Shown: positions 21,063 to 26,329 of the stretch, in pieces
How the letters are laid out: every line of letters begins with the position of its first letter
How positions within the stretch are numbered: the stretch's first letter is position 1
IMG/VR virus record: IMGVR_UViG_3300002231_001523
Location: 3,928 to 30,256 of that record
Source: a virus
DNA: 26,329 bases
Strand: one strand, 5' to 3'
The notes under the pieces: generated by a model
The model's input: the letters and a program-made list of their open reading frames with translations, nothing else
Database searches by the model: none
What the model was told of the DNA's origin: nothing
Position numbers and translations under genes: made by a program

Positions 21063-21348
21063 GTTCTTCTATTTTTTCACCACCAGTTAATTTAAATACT
21101 TCAAATTCATCTGTGTGGAATAGTTTATTTAATTTTTCAGCTAGATTAAAAGCTGAGCCAGGATTTGCAAAACTTACTTTTTTGTACTTTGGTCCCGGAT
21201 AACTAACTAACGAATTTAATGTTCGCAGGTTAATGGGATTGCCGTTATGAAAAACTGCATATACTCCAGTCGCAACAAGAACCTGCTGCGATTTATATGT
21301 TTTTTTGTCTACTGACTCTAGTAAAATAGTCGGTTTTGGTCTTGCCAT
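21055..21348 (-). CDS. Conserved T4-like marine phage protein, 97 aa
   Basis: Begins MARPKPTILLESVDKKTYKS and continues with YAVFHNGNPINLRTL, SYPGPKYKKVSFANPGSAF and LAEKLNKLFHTDEFEVFKL. This reads like a small protein found widely in T4-like marine phages, whose function is unknown. GAGGA before the ATG and a well-placed late-type promoter motif at 21370-21377 indicate late expression, so a virion or assembly role is plausible. Confidence 0.78.
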   Translation of the reverse strand: MARPKPTILLESVDKKTYKSQQVLVATGVYAVFHNGNPINLRTLNSLVSYPGPKYKKVSFANPGSAFNLAEKLNKLFHTDEFEVFKLTGGEKIEEHE

Positions 21349-21369
21349 CTGTAATTCCTCTAATAATAG

Positions 21370-21377
21370 TATTTATC
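21370..21377 (-). promoter_or_regulatory. Late-type promoter GATAAATACTATTATTAG
   Basis: GATAAATACTATT differs from the T4 late consensus TATAAATACTATT only in the first base. It lies in the intergenic gap 22 bases before the ATG at 21348, with GAGGA in between. This is the closest match to a T4 late promoter in the window. Confidence 0.78.
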
Positions 21378-21402
21378 ACAAATGACAAGATTAACTACTG
21401 TT

Positions 21403-21894
21403 TTAATATCCTGCTTTGATCTTCTTTTTTATATTACTTAATACTGCCTTCATTTCCATTTCTGTCTTAAAAGGACCTTCGTATTTATATTTGGAGATAG
21501 TGCTTAATTTTGGGCAGTAGGAATGGATCGGCCCCTTGTCAAAATGTATGACGTAATATCCTGCACAATGGGCAACGGCGCCACTGCTAGTCTTAGAATA
21601 TAGTGGTAGCGTCTCCCCCGCCATCTCCACTGGGTGAGGATTGCCAAAATCCACTGGGTAGCCTTTCACAAAATTTTCCTTATTCGTCTCCGCCACAGTG
21701 ATCTCACAGTCGAATAAATCTGGTCCGAAGGTGTCGCACACTGCCTTCCGATCCTTAAATTTCATCTTCCCTTCGACACCACCCTTCACCATCAGCGTTA
21801 GCTCATCTTGGTGCTCCGATAGGAGCCCCATGTTTTCATTGGTGTCAGTCAATACTAACCATGCGTGATCTGTTATTTCCTTTAAGTGATACAT
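21403..21894 (-). CDS. Conserved-looking phage protein, 163 aa
   Basis: A 163-residue alpha/beta protein. An N-terminal MYHLKEITDHAWLVLTDTNEN is followed by strands (ELTLMVKGGVEGKMKF), a central FVKGYPVDFGNPHPVE, then LPLYSKTSSGAVAHCAGYYVIHF and SYCPKLSTISKYKYEGPFKT. Spaced Cys and His residues (HCAGYYVIHF, HSYC) could bind metal, but no known zinc motif is clear. AAGGAG 6 bases before the ATG lies inside the last codons of the upstream gene. It is probably a conserved phage protein of unknown role. Confidence 0.78.
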   Translation of the reverse strand: MYHLKEITDHAWLVLTDTNENMGLLSEHQDELTLMVKGGVEGKMKFKDRKAVCDTFGPDLFDCEITVAETNKENFVKGYPVDFGNPHPVEMAGETLPLYSKTSSGAVAHCAGYYVIHFDKGPIHSYCPKLSTISKYKYEGPFKTEMEMKAVLSNIKKKIKAGY

Positions 21895-21896
21895 TA

Positions 21897-22163
21897 TTAC
21901 TCCTTGTTATAATCTATGTATGCTAAATTAATCTTTTTCTTACTTGTAAATATTCCTACTCTTGTCGGCCCGTCATCTAGATCCATTACATAAAACGCCG
22001 GCCAACTTTCAGGTTCATCGTAGTCTATTAAATTTGTTTGTAATATTGTGCTATATTCTATCCTATATTTACACCGATTATATTTGAGTGAGTAAAATAA
22101 TATTTCCTCTTCTGTCAAATTATCGTAAAATTTATTAAACTCCAGATTGTTCATATCTTGCAT
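21897..22163 (-). CDS. Small acidic hypothetical protein, 88 aa
   Basis: An acidic protein with LTEEEILFYSLKYNRCKYRI near the N-terminus and a strand-rich end (WPAFYVMDLDDGPTRVGIFTSKKKINLAYI). The first ATG (22161-22163) lies 29 bases inside the nuclease gene; a second ATG 9 bases later (22154) is an alternative start, and neither has a clear ribosome binding site. The last codons hold the AAGGAG of the next gene. Function unknown. Confidence 0.7.
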   Translation of the reverse strand: MQDMNNLEFNKFYDNLTEEEILFYSLKYNRCKYRIEYSTILQTNLIDYDEPESWPAFYVMDLDDGPTRVGIFTSKKKINLAYIDYNKE

Positions 22164-23175
22164 TTAACATCTTAGCAAAATCATCTGGCCACTGTGCCAA
22201 TCTTTGTAAATCCCATTTGCTACAGAATCTTAAAAAGTGTACGCCAACCTGTGGAATCGGATCTCTACTCGTGCCCTCCACTATGCATTCTATCACTGCC
22301 TGTTGTATATCCTTAGGTATCAACGTCAAATCAATGAGCAATTTATTAGCATCGTATTTATCCTTCACTCGAATCTCATTGCCATTGTGATCGACCCACT
22401 TCTGCAACATAAAATTATTATAGTCCCACCCTTTGGTGTTACGATCGTCGTATGCTTCGTTGATACCCACTTTATTTTTCGTGCCCTTCAACCTTGCGCC
22501 CGGATACGCCGGAAATACGTTGTCACTCTTATCTCCTCGTATGCATTTAATAAACAAGCTGTAATCCATCCAATCTTCCCGCTCAGGTACAAAGTTTTCA
22601 TTTACTGCACCAGTTTTAATCTTACTGTCGCTTTTAATAATAAACTCAACTTTCTTACCTTTGTTGTTATATACAGCATCTTTAGTTAACAGTCTGTCCA
22701 TTACACCATCATATATTTTAACATTATCATCTAGTAACTGTACAAAGTCACTGTCCGAACTAATAATAATATGATCATCATTTGGATGTGATTGTGTAAA
22801 TAATGCAATAACATCATCTGCTTCTGCGATCGGACATTGTATTAAACTACAATTTGTCTTTTTATCTAAATAATCAACAAGGTCGTTTAATGCTTCGAAC
22901 ATTATTTCATCTTCTTCCTGTTCTGGAATAGACTTTGCTACTCTAGCAGCCTTACGATTTAATTTATAATCTGCGTCAGCACTATAGCGCCAACTATGCC
23001 CTTCGTTAGCAAATATAATATGTGTGCCTTCAAATTGATTCCACATCTTACGTATTGACATAAACATAATGTGAAATGCCATTCCTATCTTCATATCTAC
23101 ATCACCACGAGTCGAATGTTTGGCTCGGTGATAAAGATTATGTGTGTCGATTATAATAAAAGTTCTTTTGCTCAT
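22135..23175 (-). CDS. rnh: 5'-3' exonuclease / RNase H (FEN/PIN family, T4 Rnh-like), 346 aa
   Basis: The metal-binding acidic motifs of FEN-type nucleases are in order: FIIIDTHNLYHRAKH (Asp10), EADDVIA (118-124), SSDSDFVQLL (139-148) and CIRGDKSDNVFP (211-222, start of the helix-hairpin-helix region). Length and order fit the T4 Rnh family, which removes RNA primers and flaps from lagging strands, so this is the one clear replication enzyme in the window. An insertion-like stretch (LTKDAVYNNKGKKVEFIIK) precedes the helical arch partner. AAGGA before the ATG lies in the last codons of the upstream gene, which overlaps by 4 bases. Confidence 0.88.
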   Translation of the reverse strand: MSKRTFIIIDTHNLYHRAKHSTRGDVDMKIGMAFHIMFMSIRKMWNQFEGTHIIFANEGHSWRYSADADYKLNRKAARVAKSIPEQEEDEIMFEALNDLVDYLDKKTNCSLIQCPIAEADDVIALFTQSHPNDDHIIISSDSDFVQLLDDNVKIYDGVMDRLLTKDAVYNNKGKKVEFIIKSDSKIKTGAVNENFVPEREDWMDYSLFIKCIRGDKSDNVFPAYPGARLKGTKNKVGINEAYDDRNTKGWDYNNFMLQKWVDHNGNEIRVKDKYDANKLLIDLTLIPKDIQQAVIECIVEGTSRDPIPQVGVHFLRFCSKWDLQRLAQWPDDFAKMLNARYEQSGV

Positions 23176-23780
23176 TTTACTTCCTTTCGTCCTTTGCCAA
23201 TGTCTGTCACGTTCACCATATTTTCTTTACGATCCTTTTCCTGTTCTTCCAAATCCTCAATACTGCCGTCACCCGAGAAAGCCTCCAAGGCAACATCCTT
23301 ACACAGAGAATTAAACCACTGCTCTACGATCATTTCCTCTTTCGGAGCCGGCCCGTAGCCCGCCTCCTCCAAATCTTCGATAAAGTATAGGTTCCAATCA
23401 AACTCAAAACTGTTATCTTTACTGTCGATTTCGACAACATTAATATATGCTTCTTTGTTAATCGTTGCTACTTCTTTATCGTATTCGATATCAGTTAAAT
23501 CACCTGCTTCGTGATTAATACGTGCTATTTCTAAATTTAATGCATCACCTTCTAAATTTAATTTAGCAGTTTCGGTATCATACTTACGTTTGTCAATGTG
23601 TTCATATTCAAAATCAATCGCCAATAATTGTTGCTTCAAATCATCTTCGTCTCTCGCATTAATTTTTGCAAGTCGACGAGATAATTCCTCTCCAGTAAGA
23701 TAGTATTCGGCTTCTGCTAAATCTCTGCTTTTGCCTCTCAACCCCCAACTTGCTGGTAATAATCGAAATGGTATTTTCAT
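23172..23780 (-). CDS. Conserved phage protein of unknown function, 202 aa
   Basis: Start chosen at the ATG at 23778-23780, because GGAAGGA lies 6 bases upstream; the frame is open to 23852 inside the QueE gene. The product begins MKIPFRLLPASWGLRGKSRD, an opening seen in unannotated proteins of T4-like marine phages. A long charged alpha-helical part follows (DLAEAEYYLTGEELSRRLAK, several coiled-coil-like heptads), then an acidic C-terminal domain. It overlaps the 5'-3' nuclease gene by 4 bases, which suggests a joint DNA-metabolism or virion role; neither is shown. Confidence 0.75.
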   Translation of the reverse strand: MKIPFRLLPASWGLRGKSRDLAEAEYYLTGEELSRRLAKINARDEDDLKQQLLAIDFEYEHIDKRKYDTETAKLNLEGDALNLEIARINHEAGDLTDIEYDKEVATINKEAYINVVEIDSKDNSFEFDWNLYFIEDLEEAGYGPAPKEEMIVEQWFNSLCKDVALEAFSGDGSIEDLEEQEKDRKENMVNVTDIGKGRKEVK

Positions 23781-23805
23781 TGTTGTTCCTTCCTTGTTGT
23801 ATTGC

Positions 23806-24744
23806 CTATGTCCCAATCTGGTTCCCATAAATGTAGGCGTGTAAACGTCCACTTACGTTGTATCCTCTGTCTAATGCTTCGTTGCAAATATTCGCTATTC
23901 CTTCACCTTCTTGTGATTCTTTCGTAGCACCAACAGGCATAATAAACACAGGCCACTCGACCTCATTATCTCTAAATGCTTTTGTCGCTTCTTCGACTTC
24001 TTTCCATGATGCTTCTGTTCCGTTCACAACATATTTCAACTGTCCGTGATTACTAGCACAGGCATACTTCGCCACCATAGCTGGTTTAATTGCCCTCTTA
24101 TATTTTTCACCACTGGTACTAAATATCTTCGGAGATACAGACCAAAACCACTCAGGTGAGCCACGATCGTCTGGTACCAACCCACCGAACTCCCTTGCAG
24201 TCCTAAAGTCGTCGAGCATATCCTCAAATTCTTCACTCAACTTTTGTGTACCGTTCGTCTCCACAGTAACGTACAGTGGGCAATTATCACGTCTACTAAA
24301 TTCACGCATCAATTCTATAATGCCCGGTTGATTGTGCTTCATCATAGGCTCCCCACCTGTAAAGCACATATGCGTTTCTTGCAGTGTTGCCGGATGTAGA
24401 AATTTACCGCCTGGGTTACTGTCGCTTCGCAGTATGTTTTCTAAACCATCTGCTATTTCGCTAATTGTTTCATCTGCCATTAAGTGTCTGTACTTACGGC
24501 TCCAGGTATACGAGCTATCACAGCCGAAGTCAAACACAGGTAACTCTTCAACAGATTTAATGTCAATTAGGTCTAAGTCTTTGTAGGGTAAAATATATGT
24601 GTCCGGATTAGTTGGATCTTTTTGTCCGAATCCGTCGCATTGTAGGTTACATAAGAACCAACGTATCCATAAACTGTTGGCGCCGGTGTACGTTCCTTCT
24701 CCCTGTAGTGATCTAAACATTTCGCTATATTTATATTTCTTCAT
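23806..24744 (-). CDS. queE: QueE-like 7-carboxy-7-deazaguanine synthase (radical SAM), 312 aa
   Basis: The N-terminus MKKYKYSEMFRSLQGEGTYT and FTGGEPMM (128-135, SAM-binding GGE) mark QueE, the radical-SAM enzyme that makes 7-carboxy-7-deazaguanine. That intermediate feeds queuosine or 7-deazaguanine DNA modification. The [4Fe-4S] cysteines are unusual. Cys32 and Cys36 (LCNLQCDGF) are normal, but the third position is Phe39. A CDSSYTW segment with Cys75 matches the usual CDT..TW context of the third Cys, after about 36 extra residues. The ATG coincides with the expected start point of promoter P10, so the mRNA may be leaderless. No other pathway gene lies in this window. Confidence 0.87.
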   Translation of the reverse strand: MKKYKYSEMFRSLQGEGTYTGANSLWIRWFLCNLQCDGFGQKDPTNPDTYILPYKDLDLIDIKSVEELPVFDFGCDSSYTWSRKYRHLMADETISEIADGLENILRSDSNPGGKFLHPATLQETHMCFTGGEPMMKHNQPGIIELMREFSRRDNCPLYVTVETNGTQKLSEEFEDMLDDFRTAREFGGLVPDDRGSPEWFWSVSPKIFSTSGEKYKRAIKPAMVAKYACASNHGQLKYVVNGTEASWKEVEEATKAFRDNEVEWPVFIMPVGATKESQEGEGIANICNEALDRGYNVSGRLHAYIYGNQIGT

Positions 24745-24750
24745 TATACT

Positions 24751-24779
24751 ATTATACTACCTTTTAGTGATTTTGTCAA
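24751..24779 (-). promoter_or_regulatory. Host-type promoter P10 (TTGACA-17-TATAAT)
   Basis: Perfect TTGACA (24774-24779) and TATAAT (24751-24756); 17-base spacer starting aaaTCAC, the only member with T in place of the first C. The TGA in TTGACA is the stop codon of the HIT gene. The start point would fall at the QueE start codon. Confidence 0.85.
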
Positions 24780-25153
24780 TCAAGTATTACATCTTTGTAA
24801 TGTTCGGATGTTTTGTAATTTCCACGATCTGGTATAACGTGGCGAACTCCACCGGCAGGATCTTCCATGTCACCATCGTATCGTGGGATCAAATGTATGT
24901 GGGGATATGACACCGTCTGTCCTGCTGTTTCACCACAGTTCATTCCTACATTATATCCTGTTGCGTTAGTTCTACGCACAACGTCGATACCACGTGTATA
25001 TGCTGTTCTTAAACAGGCAGTAATCGCCTTCGGTGTATTTTCCTTCGGTACAATAAGTTCGTGTCCTTCGGTGACAGGTACACCATCCCTAAATATAGTG
25101 AATTCACTAGTTTCTATTACTACATCTTTCCATGGTATATCTTCAAAGTTCAT
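24776..25153 (-). CDS. HIT-family nucleotide hydrolase/transferase-like protein, 125 aa
   Basis: A HIT-fold protein: FRDGVPVTEGHELIVPK (21-37), GYNVGMNCGETAGQTV (66-81) and YPHIHLIPRYDGD (83-95). The signature is normally H-x-H-x-H; here the first His is Tyr83, while His85 and His87, the phosphate-binding and nucleophilic pair of the family, remain. It could still hydrolyse adenylated or dinucleotide substrates. GGAG 6 bases before the ATG supports the start. The gene overlaps the preceding gene by 11 bases and its stop lies in P10. HIT genes recur in T4-like marine phages. Confidence 0.83.
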   Translation of the reverse strand: MNFEDIPWKDVVIETSEFTIFRDGVPVTEGHELIVPKENTPKAITACLRTAYTRGIDVVRRTNATGYNVGMNCGETAGQTVSYPHIHLIPRYDGDMEDPAGGVRHVIPDRGNYKTSEHYKDVILD

Positions 25154-25613
25154 TTATTTCTCCGTACCTAAATTCAATTTTACATTCGTTAATTTCTGTT
25201 GGGCTAAAATCTATTTTAGCTGATATTACTTCCTCGATTGATAACACTTGCTTGCTACTAGTATCATCTTCCCAATCGTGTTCTATTACAAAATTAAAAT
25301 CAGTTAGTGACTTAACAAAATCTTCCGATCCTTTAAAATATCCAATAGTAACAGTAATTATGTTATTCATTAAATCTATTTCGAGATGTCTGATATTAGC
25401 TTTCGAATCATCAACGTCTTTTAATTTATTTGCGAAACGTGATTCTTCATCTTTAAACTCGAAATAGTAACGGGAGTCATCTATTAATGTGCCCGTCACA
25501 CTTCCCATCGAAGTAGAATTTGTCCACACTGTATTTGTTGTGGTGGTGCCACTGTTACCAGTGATTGATATACTACCGCCTGTTCCGTTTGTATAATAAG
25601 ATTGATTACTCAC
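25143..25613 (-). CDS. Hypothetical, possibly structural protein, 156 aa
   Basis: Starts with GTG (25611-25613) behind GGAGG at 6 bases. The first 40 residues are a Gly/Ser/Thr/Asn-rich, fibre-like stretch (MSNQSYYTNGTGGSISITGN then SGTTTTNTVWTNSTS). The remainder is an acidic alpha/beta domain (RYYFEFKDEESRFANKLKDV, IRHLEIDLMNNIITVTIGYF). The low-complexity head resembles the Gly/Thr-rich end of the partial gene at the window edge. A virion-associated role is possible but unproven. Confidence 0.7.
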   Translation of the reverse strand: MSNQSYYTNGTGGSISITGNSGTTTTNTVWTNSTSMGSVTGTLIDDSRYYFEFKDEESRFANKLKDVDDSKANIRHLEIDLMNNIITVTIGYFKGSEDFVKSLTDFNFVIEHDWEDDTSSKQVLSIEEVISAKIDFSPTEINECKIEFRYGEINEL

Positions 25614-25622
25614 TGTTGCCTC

Positions 25623-26108
25623 CTACCATGGATTCTTTGGCTCCCAGGGGTAGATCACCCACTGATCGTCTGGTACATCATTCACTGTAAAATCTGTTGG
25701 AAATTCCGAAGAATGTTTATGATCGATCGTTGCGAATTTAACGCTATCGTGCCACGCAATATCATCGCATACGCATGACCCCCAATCATCCTTCAGTGTG
25801 CGGAACGTCTTGCCACTGTCACAGATATCATCGACGATCAAAATCTTTATTCCATTGACCGCATCCTCCGCCGTCGCAGCGTCACTACAATTTTCCACAT
25901 GATCTCGGGTGGACCAATTCAGCGATTGCATCTTGCAATCTAGCATGTGGCTCAGCATCACTGCCGGCACAAGCCCACCACGTGTCAACCCAACGATGAG
26001 ATCCGGCTGCCACTTGCTTTTCTTAATTTGCGTTGCTATATTTTTAACGTATTTACGGATATTTGTATATGTGTAATACGTCTTATTCAGGTTCTTTTCC
26101 GAGCTCAT
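25623..26108 (-). CDS. Phosphoribosyltransferase, 161 aa
   Basis: Type I phosphoribosyltransferase fold: PDLIVGLTRGGLVPAVML (35-52) with the RGG turn, and ILIVDDICDSGKTF (89-102), the PRPP-binding loop. A hood-like C-terminus follows with DQWVIYPWE, resembling the xanthine-guanine (Gpt) type. It would salvage purine bases into nucleotides for phage DNA synthesis. AAGGAG 6 bases before the ATG supports the start, which overlaps the stop of the gene upstream (ATGA). The base specificity cannot be read with confidence. Confidence 0.87.
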   Translation of the reverse strand: MSSEKNLNKTYYTYTNIRKYVKNIATQIKKSKWQPDLIVGLTRGGLVPAVMLSHMLDCKMQSLNWSTRDHVENCSDAATAEDAVNGIKILIVDDICDSGKTFRTLKDDWGSCVCDDIAWHDSVKFATIDHKHSSEFPTDFTVNDVPDDQWVIYPWEPKNPW

Positions 26109-26329
26109 TCTCTTCTCCTTCGTATTAATTTTTCAATAAATTTATAGTGATCGTACGCATCTTTTAATGCCTTGTTATCCTTATCTGATAACTCCGGTAT
26201 AATACGTAGACGTTTCTCAATTGCATCCAACCGCTTAACAATTTTCGAATCTTGTTGATTTGGGAACGTCCACTCGGTAGTCGAGTCGGTTGTTATTGTG
26301 TATGGGCTTGCGGTAGTTGTGCCTCCACC
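26105..26329 (-). CDS. C-terminal part of an unidentified protein, 74 aa visible
   Basis: The frame is open to the window edge and ends in TGA, overlapping the phosphoribosyltransferase ATG. The visible part starts Gly/Thr-rich (GGGTTTASPYTITTDSTTEW), followed by TFPNQQDSKIVKRLDAIEKR, a charged helix likely to form a coiled coil, and a very basic end (EKLIRRRRE). It resembles small oligomeric virion or scaffold-like proteins. The start lies outside the window. Confidence 0.7.
   Translation of the reverse strand, partial: GGGTTTASPYTITTDSTTEWTFPNQQDSKIVKRLDAIEKRLRIIPELSDKDNKALKDAYDHYKFIEKLIRRRRE

Noticed and set aside
447-26147. Many plus-strand open frames, up to 202 codons (for example 19430-20038 and 6964-7467).
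   Set aside because: Each lies opposite a convincing minus-strand gene, lacks ribosome binding sites, and its translation shows no protein-like pattern.
1-26329. tRNA genes, CRISPR arrays, insertion sequences, integrase or attachment sites.
   Set aside because: I saw no cloverleaf with a TTC-loop motif, no regularly spaced repeats, no transposase or recombinase, and no terminal inverted repeats.

Overview
The window looks like part of a T4-like (Straboviridae-like or marine myovirus-type) tailed phage genome. Every convincing gene is on the minus strand. Genes are tightly packed, usually with ATGA-type or 8-25 base overlaps. The cargo is typical of large marine myoviruses: a T4 Rnh/FEN-type 5'-3' nuclease, QueE, a HIT protein, a phosphoribosyltransferase, a GT2-type glycosyltransferase, LamG-rich fibre proteins and several small conserved proteins. 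Several proteins carry lipoboxes, so the host is probably Gram-negative; the host cannot be named from this sequence.

Layout, in transcription order (right to left). 26329-20573: end of an unidentified gene, phosphoribosyltransferase, small protein, HIT protein, QueE, conserved protein, 5'-3' nuclease, then five small conserved phage genes. 20576-18643: a complete cytoplasmic hybrid histidine kinase (PAS-PAS-HisKA-HATPase-REC) with its own promoter. 18603-17992: a small fibre-like protein. 17990-16556: an operon with a protein carrying a ribosomal bL12 C-terminal-domain motif, a tiny lipoprotein and a PD-(D/E)XK nuclease. 16559-14880: a ParB-like protein with a GIY-YIG nuclease. 14876-11131: a restriction-modification-like block of SF2 DEAH helicase, Mrr-like nuclease and two adenine-methyltransferase-like proteins carrying complementary motifs. 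11180-9237: small protein, a metzincin zinc-protease lipoprotein and two small lipoproteins. 9240-8592: a YqiA-like esterase. 8590-1148: a virion block (beta-rich protein, glycosyltransferase, conserved protein, multi-LamG fibres). 1141-1: small early-type genes, tandem promoters and two terminators.

Two promoter classes can be read directly. Ten sites have a (near-)consensus host-type TTGACA-N17/18-TATAAT, with an additional conserved CCAC three bases after the -35 hexamer. In five of them the TGA inside TTGACA is the stop codon of the gene upstream. Six sites carry GATAAATA, the T4-type late promoter shape, mostly before virion or conserved genes. The host-type promoters drive accessory genes (kinase, helicase/nuclease, methyltransferase, ParB/GIY-YIG, esterase, QueE), which suggests separately expressed cargo cassettes interleaved with late genes.

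The most unusual items are the phage hybrid histidine kinase, the membrane-anchored metzincin, the restriction-like helicase/nuclease/split-methylase block, a QueE whose Fe-S cysteine motif is interrupted by an insertion, and the CCAC promoter family. The large fibre gene at 3608-6774 is broken by two single-base insertions; removing them restores one 1054-residue frame.
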